This document shows, in pieces, positions 1 to 7,854 of a stretch of DNA of 32,650 nucleotides. The position numbers and the translations under genes are program-made. The DNA is from Caballeronia ptereochthonis (GTDB lineage Bacteria > Pseudomonadota > Gammaproteobacteria > Burkholderiales > Burkholderiaceae). The stretch's first letter is position 1, and every line of letters begins with the position of its first letter. The notes below the pieces were generated by a model. The model was given only the letters and a program-made list of their open reading frames with translations, was not told where the DNA came from and searched no databases. The DNA is taken from positions 1 through 32,650 of the forward strand of contig NZ_FCOB02000051.1 of NCBI RefSeq assembly GCF_001545075.1, given 5' to 3'.

Positions 1-38
1 GGGTGTCGGCTTCTTAAGCATGACCTCTATTAAAGAAC

Positions 39-64
39 AAAGCCCTGGGCAGAGCCAGGGCTTT
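39..64. terminator. Hairpin, first of a tandem pair
   Basis: A perfect 10-bp stem (AAAGCCCTGG / CCAGGGCTTT) with a 6-nt loop. Only three T residues follow on either strand, so it is a weaker terminator than the hairpin next to it. It may serve a gene that ends before the window starts. Confidence 0.5.
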
Positions 65-76
65 GTCAGCAGTCTG

Positions 77-107
77 AAAAGCCCCGCATTGCGGGGCTTT
101 TGTTTTT
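77..107. terminator. Bidirectional intrinsic terminator
   Basis: A GC-rich 11-bp stem (AAAAGCCCCGC / GCGGGGCTTTT) with a 3-nt loop is flanked by T runs in both directions. It lies 39 nt beyond the stop codon of the minus-strand DUF305 gene and probably ends that transcript. Confidence 0.8.
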
Positions 108-145
108 GCCTCGTGCGTGTCGAGCCGCGCGAGGCGCGGTTCGCG

Positions 146-544
146 TCACTGCTTGCGCGGATGCTGCTCCAGCCATTGCTTCATGAACGCGATTTCCTTT
201 TCCTGCGCCGCGACGACGTCCTTGGCGAGCTTGCGCAGTTTCGCGTCCTTGCCGTATTTCAGTTCGACCTTCGCCATTTCCACCGCGCCCTGATGGTGCG
301 GAATCATGTGCGAGACGAAATCGCGATCGGCATCTCCCGTGTACTCGACGCTCGACATGCCCGACATCATCTTCTGATCTGCGGCCTGATATGCCGCGGT
401 CGAGGACACGTCCGTCGGCTTCGGCGCGTGCTGCTCCATGTTCATGCCGGACATGGCGTCGCTTGCGGGCGACGCGGTCTGCGCGATCACACTTGCGCTG
501 CAGAAGGCGGTGAGGATGGCAAGCGCGATTCTTGTTGATTTCAT
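146..544 (-). CDS. Periplasmic DUF305 protein, probably copper-related
   Basis: A 132-residue exported protein. Residues 1-21 form a signal peptide (KSTR n-region, hydrophobic core, cleavage near VIA-QT). The mature part is rich in Met and His (SGMNMEQH near residue 32, KMMSGM near 58). It carries the family signature HMIPHHQGAVEMA at 79-91, with H79, M80, H83, H84 and M90 as plausible metal ligands. DUF305 proteins are ferritin-like helical proteins often found in copper-resistance loci; their exact biochemical role is not settled. The start has a good ribosome-binding site, GGAG 5 nt upstream. The gene stands alone, divergent from the next gene and closed by a terminator. A promoter with a 19-bp spacer and a MerR-type dyad lies upstream, supporting metal-induced expression. 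Family call is secure; a copper role is inferred. Confidence 0.9.
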   Translation of the reverse strand: MKSTRIALAILTAFCSASVIAQTASPASDAMSGMNMEQHAPKPTDVSSTAAYQAADQKMMSGMSSVEYTGDADRDFVSHMIPHHQGAVEMAKVELKYGKDAKLRKLAKDVVAAQEKEIAFMKQWLEQHPRKQ

Positions 545-597
545 CGTATCTCCTTGAAAAAGGGGCGGTTGCGGAACTGTTCCGAGCAGGAGCGCCT

Positions 598-628
598 AGC
601 CTAAAGCTTGCCACCGGGGTAAGGTAAA
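598..628 (-). promoter_or_regulatory. MerR/CueR-type promoter of the DUF305 gene
   Basis: On the minus strand a -35 element TTTACC (628-623) and a -10 element TAGGCT (603-598) are separated by exactly 19 bp. Inside the spacer is a dyad: CTTGCC (607-612), 5 nt, GGTAAG (618-623) as read on the plus strand. An over-long 19-bp spacer with a centred dyad is the hallmark of promoters activated by MerR-family metal sensors such as CueR. No MerR-type gene is in the window. Confidence 0.65.
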
Positions 629-657
629 GAGGTTTCGTCTACATTAAAGAGCGAACG

Positions 658-1029
658 ATGCGAGGCCACATCGAAGACACGACGCATTTCCGCCCCGACG
701 AACGCGTTGCTCGAACGGCAGCGCGTCTTGGCGTCGCACTCGCCATGGGTTTGTGCTGCATCGAAGTGGCGCTCGCCAGGCCGGGAGGCGAACCCCTCGT
801 GCTCGATACGCAATCCGGCATTCACAGCGGCGTGGGCGGTACCGTACTCCAGAGCGGGCCGCTTGGCGGACCCGGCATGGTGCCGATGGCGACCTTGCCC
901 GAGTTCCCGCAGCAGGCAGAGCCGCCGATCGTCGTCGCGCCCTATGTCGAGTTTCCGGCCGGGCAGGGCAGCGTGCCCGTACAGCCGGGTGGCAAACGGC
1001 CGAGAGTCACGCGCGCGCCTTATCCCTGA
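658..1029 (+). CDS. Small exported protein of unknown function
   Basis: 123 residues with no recognised domain. The N-terminal part (LGVALAMGLCCIEVALA, ending about residue 40) reads as a signal peptide with a long n-region. The mature part is rich in Pro and Gly (RPGGEPLVLDTQSGIHSG, then APYVEFPAGQGS) and looks like a short unstructured periplasmic protein. I believe similar proteins occur in other Burkholderiaceae, but this cannot be checked here. The ATG at 658 follows a weak AAAGAG site; the next in-frame ATG (745) would cut into the signal peptide. It converges on rlmJ with 13 nt between the stop codons. Confidence 0.6.
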   Translation: MRGHIEDTTHFRPDERVARTAARLGVALAMGLCCIEVALARPGGEPLVLDTQSGIHSGVGGTVLQSGPLGGPGMVPMATLPEFPQQAEPPIVVAPYVEFPAGQGSVPVQPGGKRPRVTRAPYP

Positions 1030-1042
1030 TCTCCGGGCGAGC

Positions 1043-1888
1043 TCAGGCCGCCCGATGTTCCAGTTTGAACGAAGCATTGCCGTCTTCGCCGAGCGCGTCG
1101 ACGAGATAGGGCAGTGACTCCTTCAGTTCCTTGGCCAGCGTGTACGGCGGATTCAGCACGAACATGCCGCTTCCGAACAGGCCGAAGCCGTCCGTGGGCG
1201 GCTTTTTCACGGTCAGAGCCGTATGCAGCCAGCCGTTCGGCTGAATGGCCTTCAACTGATCGGCGAAACGTTGCGACTCCATGCGAGTGACGAGCGGATA
1301 CCAGACCGCATAGGTTCCGGTTGCGAAACGCTTGAGACATTCCTCGAGGCATGTGAGCGTGCGCGCGTAATCGCGCTTGTCCTCGTAGGACGGGTCGATC
1401 AGCACAAGTGCGCGACGCGGCGGCGGCGGAAGAATCGCCTTGATGCCGTCGAAACCGTCGCCGTCGTGGATCACTGCGCGCCGGCCGGCATCGCGAAAAT
1501 TGTGGCGCAGCACGTCGATTTCCGTGCTGTGCAGCTCGAACAGCCGCATGCGATCCTGCTCGCGCATCGCGCGCCAGGCGAGATAGGGCGAGCCGGGGTA
1601 GAAGCGCAGATCGCCCTCGGGATTCAACGCCTTCACTTCTTCGACATAGTCCGCGAGCAGCGGCGGCAGATCGTCGCGATCCCAGAGCCGTCCGACACCC
1701 GTCTCGAACTCCGCATTCTTGGTCGCGAAGCCTTCGGTGAGCGAGTAGACCCCGGCGCCGGCGTGCGTGTCGATGTACCAATACGATTTGTCCTTCAGGC
1801 CGAGATAGCGAAGCATCTGGACGACGATCGCGTGTTTCAGCACATCGGCGTGATTGCCCGCATGAAAGGCGTGACGATAACTGAGCAT
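1043..1888 (-). CDS. rlmJ: 23S rRNA (adenine(2030)-N6)-methyltransferase RlmJ
   Basis: 281 residues, matching the usual length of about 280. RlmJ methylates N6 of A2030 in 23S rRNA using S-adenosylmethionine. The family N-terminus MLSYRHAFHAGNHADV is intact and fixes the start at 1888; the open frame runs 73 codons further upstream, but that part is shadow sequence. The SAM-binding region is IDTHAGAG at 39-46. The N6-adenine catalytic motif is DPSY at 165-168, in place of the DPPY typical of N6-adenine methylases. The C-terminal VLNPPYTL is also typical. No clear Shine-Dalgarno sequence is seen. It is monocistronic, convergent with the small exported-protein gene. Confidence 0.93.
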   Translation of the reverse strand: MLSYRHAFHAGNHADVLKHAIVVQMLRYLGLKDKSYWYIDTHAGAGVYSLTEGFATKNAEFETGVGRLWDRDDLPPLLADYVEEVKALNPEGDLRFYPGSPYLAWRAMREQDRMRLFELHSTEIDVLRHNFRDAGRRAVIHDGDGFDGIKAILPPPPRRALVLIDPSYEDKRDYARTLTCLEECLKRFATGTYAVWYPLVTRMESQRFADQLKAIQPNGWLHTALTVKKPPTDGFGLFGSGMFVLNPPYTLAKELKESLPYLVDALGEDGNASFKLEHRAA

Positions 1889-2190
1889 GGCGAGAGGCCC
1901 GCGACGGGCATGAAAAGCAGGAATGGAAACGTGCGCAAGGCGCGATGGGACGTGCGCGAAGGGCGTCCATTGTAGCCGAGGCCACCCGATGCGATTGCAC
2001 GGTGCGCGGCCTTCGCTGCTGCGCATCGCGTCCTTCATGCACAATAACCGCTCCCGGAGGTTCGTGAACAGTCGGCCGGATGGCCTAGGCGTTCCGATAT
2101 TCCGCACGAGTTTTCCTATGCCGAACGGCCAGCTTGATAGCCGTGCCGACGGATGTTGTCATTCACCCCATGCCACTCATCAACTGGATT

Positions 2191-2195
2191 GGAGG
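2191..2195 (+). promoter_or_regulatory. Ribosome-binding site fixing the dehydrogenase start
   Basis: GGAGG lies 5 nt before the ATG at 2201. It rules out the longer frame that opens at 2153. Confidence 0.85.
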
Positions 2196-2200
2196 TTCGC

Positions 2201-2995
2201 ATGTCATCAAACGGTAAGCTCGACGGCAAGACCGCGGTCGTGACCGGCGCGGCGAGCGGGATCGGCCGCGCGATCGCGTTCACGCTCGCCGGCGCGGGCG
2301 CGGCGGTTGCCATCGCCGACCTGAATCAGGCGGGCGCGGACGCGGTTGCCGAGGAAATCCGCGCCAAGGGCGGCAAGGCCATCGGCGTCGCGATGGACGT
2401 GACGAACGAGGACGCGGTGAATCAGGGCATCGACCGCGTGGCGTCGGAGCTCGGGTCAGTGGATATCCTGGTGTCGAACGCGGGCATACAGATCGTCAAT
2501 CCGATCGAAAACTACGCGTACGCCGACTGGAAAAAGATGATGGCCATCCACGTCGATGGCGCATTCCTCACGACGAAGGCGGCGCTCAGGCACATGTACA
2601 AGGACGATCGCGGCGGCATCGTGATCTACATGGGCTCGGTGCACTCGCACGAGGCCTCGCCGCTGAAGTCCGCTTACGTGACGGCGAAGCACGGCCTGCT
2701 CGGCCTCGCGCGCGTGCTTGCGAAGGAAGGCGCCAAGCATAATGTGCGCTCGCATGTCGTCTGTCCGGGTTTCGTGCGCACGCCGCTCGTCGACAAGCAG
2801 ATTCCCGAGCAGGCGAAAGAGCTCAAGATCAGCGAGGAGGAAGTCATCAAGCGCGTGATGCTCGGCGGTACGGTCGATGGCGTGTTCACGACCGTCGACG
2901 ATGTCGCGCAGACCGTGCTCTTCCTGTCGACGTTCGAAACGGCCGCGTTGACCGGGCAATCGTTCGTGGTGAGTCACGGCTGGTTCATGCAGTAA
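2201..2995 (+). CDS. bdhA: 3-hydroxybutyrate dehydrogenase (short-chain dehydrogenase)
   Basis: 264 residues, a classical short-chain dehydrogenase with an NAD-binding Rossmann fold. It shows the cofactor motif TGAASGIG (15-22), NAG (93-95) and the catalytic Ser146, Tyr159, Lys163 (YVTAK). The C-terminal half (CPGFVRTPLVDKQIPEQAKE, then GQSFVVSHGWFMQ) is characteristic of D-3-hydroxybutyrate dehydrogenase, which oxidises 3-hydroxybutyrate to acetoacetate in polyhydroxybutyrate breakdown. The next gene starts 15 nt downstream, so the two are almost certainly co-transcribed. Substrate specificity is inferred from sequence resemblance; another hydroxyacyl substrate is possible. Confidence 0.9.
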   Translation: MSSNGKLDGKTAVVTGAASGIGRAIAFTLAGAGAAVAIADLNQAGADAVAEEIRAKGGKAIGVAMDVTNEDAVNQGIDRVASELGSVDILVSNAGIQIVNPIENYAYADWKKMMAIHVDGAFLTTKAALRHMYKDDRGGIVIYMGSVHSHEASPLKSAYVTAKHGLLGLARVLAKEGAKHNVRSHVVCPGFVRTPLVDKQIPEQAKELKISEEEVIKRVMLGGTVDGVFTTVDDVAQTVLFLSTFETAALTGQSFVVSHGWFMQ

Positions 2996-3010
2996 GGGAG
3001 AACACGCGGG

Positions 3011-4291
3011 ATGTCGGAAATCGAAAACGACGACGTACTACGCCGGGAACGCGCGCCGAAGCGAAAGAAGGACGCGCAAGCGTCTGCGTCCCTCGCGCGC
3101 AGCGAGGCGGGGCGAATTGCCTCGCCGGAAGCGCGCACGGAAGCGCGCATCGACCTGCCGCCCTACGAGACGATCGCGCTGATGCTCCAGGGCGGCGGCG
3201 CGCTCGGCGCGTATCAGGCAGGCGTCTACCAGGGGCTTCACGAAGCGGGGATCCATCCGAACTGGATTGCCGGTATTTCGATCGGCGCGCTCAACACGGC
3301 GATCATCGCGGGCAATGCGCCCGAGCATCGCGTCACGCGTTTGCTCGAGTTCTGGGAGACGATCTGCCAGCCGGCGTACGGTTTTCCGCTGCCGGCGTTC
3401 GTCGAGCGCGCACTGTTCGACTCGGCCGACGAGATCCGCCAGGCTTTCACGGCGCTGCAGGCGTTCGGCGCGCTGGTGGAGGGGCAGAAGGGCTTTTTCG
3501 TACCGCGCTTTCCGCCGCCGTCGCCGATTCTCTCGACTTCGCCGCGAACCGCGAGCTATTACGACACGGCGCCGCTCAAAGCGACCCTTGAACGTCTTTG
3601 CGACTTCGATCGCATCAATTCGAACGAGACGAGGGTCTCGGTCGGCGCGGTGAACGTCGCGACCGGCAACTTCGCGTATTTCGACAACACGCACATCCGG
3701 TTGCGCGCGGAGCACTTCATCGCGTCAGGCGCGCTGCCGCCGGGCTTTGCCGCGGTGGAGATCGACGGCCAGTTCTACTGGGACGGCGGCCTCATGTCGA
3801 ACACGCCGCTCTACGAGATCGCGCAGGCAACGCCGCGCCGGGACACGCTCGCCTTCCAGGTCGATCTCTGGAGCGCGCGCGGGCCGGTGCCGGACAGCAT
3901 CGTCGACGTCATGGGACGGATGAAGGACGTGCAGTATTCGAGCCGCACGCGACTCGTCACCGATCAGATGCAACGCGCCCAGCGCGCCCGGAACGTGCTT
4001 CAGCATGTGCTCGACCTCGTGCCCGAGGAGATCCGCAAGAACGACGAATGGTGCAGGCGCGCGGAGGAGCTAGCGTGCTCGAAGCGCTACAACATCATTC
4101 ACCTGATTTACCGGCACAAGGAATACGAAGGCCATTACAAGGACTATCAGTTCGGCTTTTCGACGATGCGGGAGCACTGGGAAAGCGGTCTGAGCGACAT
4201 CCGCCGCACGCTCGCGCATCGCGATTGGCTGGACATGCCCAACGGCGAATCCCGCTTCATCACGCATGACATCCATCGAGATGAGCGGTGA
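3011..4291 (+). CDS. Cytosolic patatin-like phospholipase with DUF3734 domain
   Basis: 426 residues. After a charged, probably disordered 50-residue N-terminus comes a patatin domain with oxyanion loop GGGALG (61-66), nucleophile elbow GISIG (Ser90) and the DGG motif (Asp258), so the Ser-Asp dyad is complete. The remainder fits the DUF3734 extension that often follows this type. No signal peptide or membrane segment is seen, so it should act in the cytosol. Patatin enzymes hydrolyse acyl esters; the real substrate is unknown. GGGAG lies 10 nt before the ATG. Its place right behind a 3-hydroxybutyrate dehydrogenase suggests a job in storage-polymer or lipid turnover, which is inference. Confidence 0.88.
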   Translation: MSEIENDDVLRRERAPKRKKDAQASASLARSEAGRIASPEARTEARIDLPPYETIALMLQGGGALGAYQAGVYQGLHEAGIHPNWIAGISIGALNTAIIAGNAPEHRVTRLLEFWETICQPAYGFPLPAFVERALFDSADEIRQAFTALQAFGALVEGQKGFFVPRFPPPSPILSTSPRTASYYDTAPLKATLERLCDFDRINSNETRVSVGAVNVATGNFAYFDNTHIRLRAEHFIASGALPPGFAAVEIDGQFYWDGGLMSNTPLYEIAQATPRRDTLAFQVDLWSARGPVPDSIVDVMGRMKDVQYSSRTRLVTDQMQRAQRARNVLQHVLDLVPEEIRKNDEWCRRAEELACSKRYNIIHLIYRHKEYEGHYKDYQFGFSTMREHWESGLSDIRRTLAHRDWLDMPNGESRFITHDIHRDER

Positions 4292-4319
4292 GGGCGTTCC
4301 GCAGGCCGGAAAGCCCCGA

Positions 4320-4350
4320 TTGGGCGAGAACTCGTGCCCCTTTGTATAAT
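4320..4350 (+). promoter_or_regulatory. Candidate sigma-70 promoter of the phosphatase gene
   Basis: A perfect TATAAT at 4345-4350 lies 65 nt before the phosphatase start. The best -35 match is TTGGGC at 4320-4325 with a 19-bp spacer, which is weak. Confidence 0.45.
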
Positions 4351-4415
4351 CCGGGACGCATCCGGCGGCTGTCTTGCCCGACGTCGCCGGACACGACGAC
4401 TTTTCCCTGCTTTAG

Positions 4416-4898
<483 letters not shown>

Positions 4899-4899
4899 C

Positions 4900-4930
4900 G
4901 CGATGTCTGTCCGCATAGCGGACGCATCGC
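4900..4930 (+). other. Hairpin just after the phosphatase stop codon
   Basis: GCGATG (4900-4905) pairs with CATCGC (4925-4930) and GTCCGC (4909-4914) with GCGGAC (4918-4923) around a 3-nt loop. It is followed by A residues rather than T, so it is not a standard intrinsic terminator. It may stabilise the phosphatase mRNA end. Confidence 0.4.
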
Positions 4931-4969
4931 AAAAAAAAGCGAGTTAAAAGCCTACTTATCTCGCCCGGG

Positions 4970-4994
4970 ATACTTGACTAAAACTGTGGGCTAT
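4970..4994 (+). promoter_or_regulatory. IscR type-1 binding site 1
   Basis: A 25-bp element beginning ATACTTGACT and ending GGGCTAT fits the type-1 site recognised by [2Fe-2S]-IscR. It overlaps the -35 box (TTGACT) of the isc promoter, as expected for repression when clusters are plentiful. Confidence 0.8.
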
Positions 4995-5001
4995 TTATAC
5001 T
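4974..5001 (+). promoter_or_regulatory. isc operon promoter
   Basis: TTGACT (4974-4979) and TATACT (4996-5001) with a 16-bp spacer. Both boxes are covered by the tandem IscR sites. The start codon of iscR lies 37 nt after the -10 box. Confidence 0.75.
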
Positions 5002-5021
5002 TGACGAAAATCATCGAGTAT
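4997..5021 (+). promoter_or_regulatory. IscR type-1 binding site 2
   Basis: A second 25-bp element beginning ATACTTGACG and ending CGAGTAT, 27 bp centre-to-centre from the first. It overlaps the -10 box and the transcription start region. Confidence 0.8.
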
Positions 5022-5038
5022 TAGCGGTAGCCCCAATT

Positions 5039-5566
5039 ATGAGACTCACCACGAAAGGCCGTTTCGCCGTCACGGCGATGATCGACCTGGCGTTGCGCCA
5101 GGAGCAGGGCCCGGTGACGCTGGCAGGCATCAGTCAGCGCCAGCGCATCTCGCTTTCCTACCTCGAACAGCTCTTCGGCAAGCTGCGGCGCCATGAGATC
5201 GTCGAGTCGGTCCGAGGACCGGGCGGCGGCTACAACCTCGCGCGCCGCGCGGAGAACGTCACGGTCGCCGACATCATCATCGCGGTCGACGAGCCGATCG
5301 ACGCCACGCAATGCGGCGGCAAGGGCACGTGCGAAGGCACCAAGCAGCACGACGGCCATTGCATGACGCACGAGCTCTGGGCGACGCTCAATCAGAAGAT
5401 GGTCGAGTATCTGGATTCCGTCTCATTGAAGGATCTGGTCGACCAGCAGCGCGCACGCGAAGGCTCGGCGGCGGTGCTGCGCGACCGGCGCGCCGAATCG
5501 GCTGGCGTCGAGGCCGCGCGCGTCGTGCCCAAGGGGCCGAATTCCATTTTCAATCTGGCCGGATGA
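5039..5566 (+). CDS. iscR: Iron-sulfur cluster regulator IscR
   Basis: 175 residues, Rrf2 family. The N-terminal winged helix (MRLTTKGRFAVTAMIDLA..., recognition part near SLSYLEQLF) is followed by the cluster-binding segment with Cys92, Cys98 and Cys108 plus the nearby His111 (MTHELW). The gap between the second and third Cys is nine residues rather than the five of E. coli IscR. I believe this longer spacing is common in betaproteobacteria. The holo-protein represses the operon through the two sites just upstream; the apo-form acts at other promoters. The C-terminal 40 residues are a variable tail. It is the first gene of the complete isc operon. Confidence 0.96.
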   Translation: MRLTTKGRFAVTAMIDLALRQEQGPVTLAGISQRQRISLSYLEQLFGKLRRHEIVESVRGPGGGYNLARRAENVTVADIIIAVDEPIDATQCGGKGTCEGTKQHDGHCMTHELWATLNQKMVEYLDSVSLKDLVDQQRAREGSAAVLRDRRAESAGVEAARVVPKGPNSIFNLAG

Positions 5567-5649
5567 CACGCGCCGCCGCGCGGCACGAGTCGTGCGCGCA
5601 AGGAAGGCGTCCCAGCTGGAAGCTTTGACCGATTTTCCCGGAGCGACTG

Positions 5650-6873
5650 ATGAATAACGATATTCCCCACCTGCCCATTTACATGGACTACAGCGCGACG
5701 ACACCCGTCGATCCGCGCGTGGTGGACAAGATGATCCCGTATCTTCGCGAGCAGTTCGGCAATCCGGCCTCGCGCAGCCACCAGTACGGGTGGGATGCGG
5801 AGCGCGCGGTCGAGGAAGCGCGCGAGAACGTCGCGGCGCTCGTGAACTGCGATCCGCGCGAAATCATCTGGACGTCAGGTGCGACGGAGTCGGACAACCT
5901 CGCCATCAAGGGCGCGGCGCATTTCTACAAGAGCAAGGGCAAACACCTCATCACGGTGAAGACCGAGCACAAGGCCGTGCTCGACACGATGCGCGAGCTC
6001 GAGCGCGAAGGCTTCGACGTCACGTATCTGGACGTGAAGAGCGACGGTCTCATCGATCTGGAGAAGCTCAAGGCGGCGATCCGTCCGGACACGATACTCA
6101 TCTCCGTGATGCACGTGAACAACGAGATCGGCGTGATCCAGGACATCGAGGCGATCGGCGAACTCGCGCGCGAGAAGGGCATCATTTTCCACGTCGATGC
6201 GGCGCAGGCCACCGGCAAGGTCGAAATCGACCTGCAGAAGCTGAAGGTCGACCTGATGTCGTTCTCGGCGCACAAGACGTATGGCCCGAAGGGCATCGGC
6301 GCGCTGTACGTGCGCCGCAAGCCGCGCGTGCGCATCGAAGCGCAGATGCATGGCGGCGGTCATGAGCGCGGCATGCGTTCGGGCACGCTCGCGACGCATC
6401 AGATCGTGGGCATGGGCGAGGCGTTCCGCATCGCGCGTGAAGAGATGGCGACCGAGAACGAGCGCATCCGCATGCTGCGCGACCGGCTGCTGGAAGGCCT
6501 GCAGGACATCGAAGAGGTGTACGTCAACGGCGACATGGAACGGCGCGTGTCGCACAACCTCAACATCAGCTTCAACTTCGTCGAAGGCGAGTCGCTGATC
6601 ATGGCGGTAAAGGATGTGGCGGTGTCGTCGGGTTCGGCGTGCACGTCGGCGTCGCTCGAGCCGTCTTACGTGCTGCGGGCGCTCGGCCGCAACGACGAAC
6701 TGGCGCACAGCTCGATCCGCTTCACGGTCGGCCGCTTTACCACCGAGCAGGACGTCGACTATGTGATCAACCTGCTGAAGAGCAAGATCGCGAAGCTGCG
6801 CGATCTGTCGCCGCTCTGGGAAATGCACAAGGACGGCATCGACATCTCGACCATCCAGTGGGCCGCGCACTAA
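5650..6873 (+). CDS. iscS: Cysteine desulfurase IscS
   Basis: 407 residues. A PLP enzyme that takes sulfur from cysteine, giving alanine, and passes it as persulfide to IscU and other acceptors. The PLP lysine is Lys209 (SFSAHKTYGPKG), His107 stacks on the cofactor (TEHKAV), and the persulfide-forming Cys331 lies in the flexible loop SSGSACTSASLEPS. The C-terminus (STIQWAAH) matches the IscS docking tail for IscU. GGAG lies 6 nt before the ATG. It is 83 nt downstream of iscR with no terminator between. Confidence 0.97.
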   Translation: MNNDIPHLPIYMDYSATTPVDPRVVDKMIPYLREQFGNPASRSHQYGWDAERAVEEARENVAALVNCDPREIIWTSGATESDNLAIKGAAHFYKSKGKHLITVKTEHKAVLDTMRELEREGFDVTYLDVKSDGLIDLEKLKAAIRPDTILISVMHVNNEIGVIQDIEAIGELAREKGIIFHVDAAQATGKVEIDLQKLKVDLMSFSAHKTYGPKGIGALYVRRKPRVRIEAQMHGGGHERGMRSGTLATHQIVGMGEAFRIAREEMATENERIRMLRDRLLEGLQDIEEVYVNGDMERRVSHNLNISFNFVEGESLIMAVKDVAVSSGSACTSASLEPSYVLRALGRNDELAHSSIRFTVGRFTTEQDVDYVINLLKSKIAKLRDLSPLWEMHKDGIDISTIQWAAH

Positions 6874-6939
6874 GTACGAAGCACTGAGGCGCACGGGCAC
6901 ACCGGCTACGCGACACTGAATATCTGGAGAGTTTGAATC

Positions 6940-7368
6940 ATGGCTTATAGCGACAAGGTTCTGGACCACTACGAAAACCCGCGCAACGTCGGCTCCTTCG
7001 CGAAGGACGACGACACGGTCGGCACCGGCATGGTCGGCGCGCCCGCCTGCGGCGACGTGATGAAGCTGCAGATCCGCGTCGGCGCGGACGGCGTGATCGA
7101 GGACGCGAAATTCAAGACCTACGGCTGCGGTTCTGCGATCGCATCGAGCTCGCTCGTCACCGAGTGGGTCAAGGGCAAGACGCTGGATCAGGCGCTCACG
7201 ATCAAGAATACGCAGATCGCCGAAGAACTGGCGCTGCCGCCGGTGAAGATCCACTGCTCGATCCTCGCGGAAGACGCGATCAAGGCGGCGGTCGCCGATT
7301 ACAAGCAGCGTCACGGCGTCGTGGCGTCGGAAGCGCAAGCGGCGGAAGCGAAGCAGCACGCAGCGTAA
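6940..7368 (+). CDS. iscU: Iron-sulfur cluster scaffold IscU
   Basis: 142 residues. The scaffold on which [2Fe-2S] clusters are built. Ligands are present: Cys37 with Asp39 (PACGDVM), Cys63 (YGCGSAIASSS), His105 and Cys106. The HscA recognition motif LPPVK is at 99-103. The last 20 residues or so (Ala, Gln and Glu rich) form a short tail beyond the E. coli-type end. A GGAG site precedes the ATG. Function follows directly from the conserved residues and the operon context. Confidence 0.97.
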   Translation: MAYSDKVLDHYENPRNVGSFAKDDDTVGTGMVGAPACGDVMKLQIRVGADGVIEDAKFKTYGCGSAIASSSLVTEWVKGKTLDQALTIKNTQIAEELALPPVKIHCSILAEDAIKAAVADYKQRHGVVASEAQAAEAKQHAA

Positions 7369-7447
7369 TGACGAAAGCGGGCGCGATGCATGAGCATGGC
7401 GCCCGATGAGCCGGCGAAGTACGGCAAGGCGAAGAGAAGCGAAGACT

Positions 7448-7771
7448 ATGGCAATCACGTTGACGGAGAAGGCAGCACGACACGTGCAGAAATATCTGGC
7501 GCGACGCGGCAAGGGCGTCGGCCTGCGCTTGGGCGTGCGCACGACGGGCTGTTCGGGTCTGGCGTACAAGCTCGAATACGTCGATGAGCTCGCGCCCGAA
7601 GACACCGTGTTCGAGACGGCGGGCGTGAAGATCGTGATCGATCCGAAGAGTCTTCCTTATCTCGACGGCACCGAGCTGGACTTCGCGCGCGAAGGGCTGA
7701 ACGAAGGCTTTCGCTTCAACAACCCGAATGCGAAGGACGAGTGCGGCTGCGGCGAATCGTTCCGCGTCTGA
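7448..7771 (+). CDS. iscA: A-type iron-sulfur carrier IscA
   Basis: 107 residues. Carries Fe-S clusters or iron to apo-targets. It has the three conserved cysteines, Cys35 (TGCSGLAY), Cys99 and Cys101 (ECGCGESF). The start at 7448 gives the typical MAITLTEKAA N-terminus; the frame opens 14 codons earlier but that part does not look conserved. It is 79 nt downstream of iscU. An intrinsic terminator follows the stop codon before hscB. Confidence 0.96.
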   Translation: MAITLTEKAARHVQKYLARRGKGVGLRLGVRTTGCSGLAYKLEYVDELAPEDTVFETAGVKIVIDPKSLPYLDGTELDFAREGLNEGFRFNNPNAKDECGCGESFRV

Positions 7772-7796
7772 CACGCGTGACGCCGGCGGTATCGGC

Positions 7797-7823
7797 AAAA
7801 GAGGCGGCGCGGGCCGCCTTTTT
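7797..7823 (+). terminator. Intrinsic terminator inside the isc operon
   Basis: A 7-bp GC-rich stem AGGCGGC / GCCGCCT (7802-7808 with 7813-7819), 4-nt loop, then a run of T to 7823, preceded by AAAAG. It lies between iscA and hscB and could reduce expression of the chaperone and ferredoxin genes relative to iscRSUA. Confidence 0.7.
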
Positions 7824-7854
7824 CATTCGCGCAACCTGAAACCACAACATCGTC

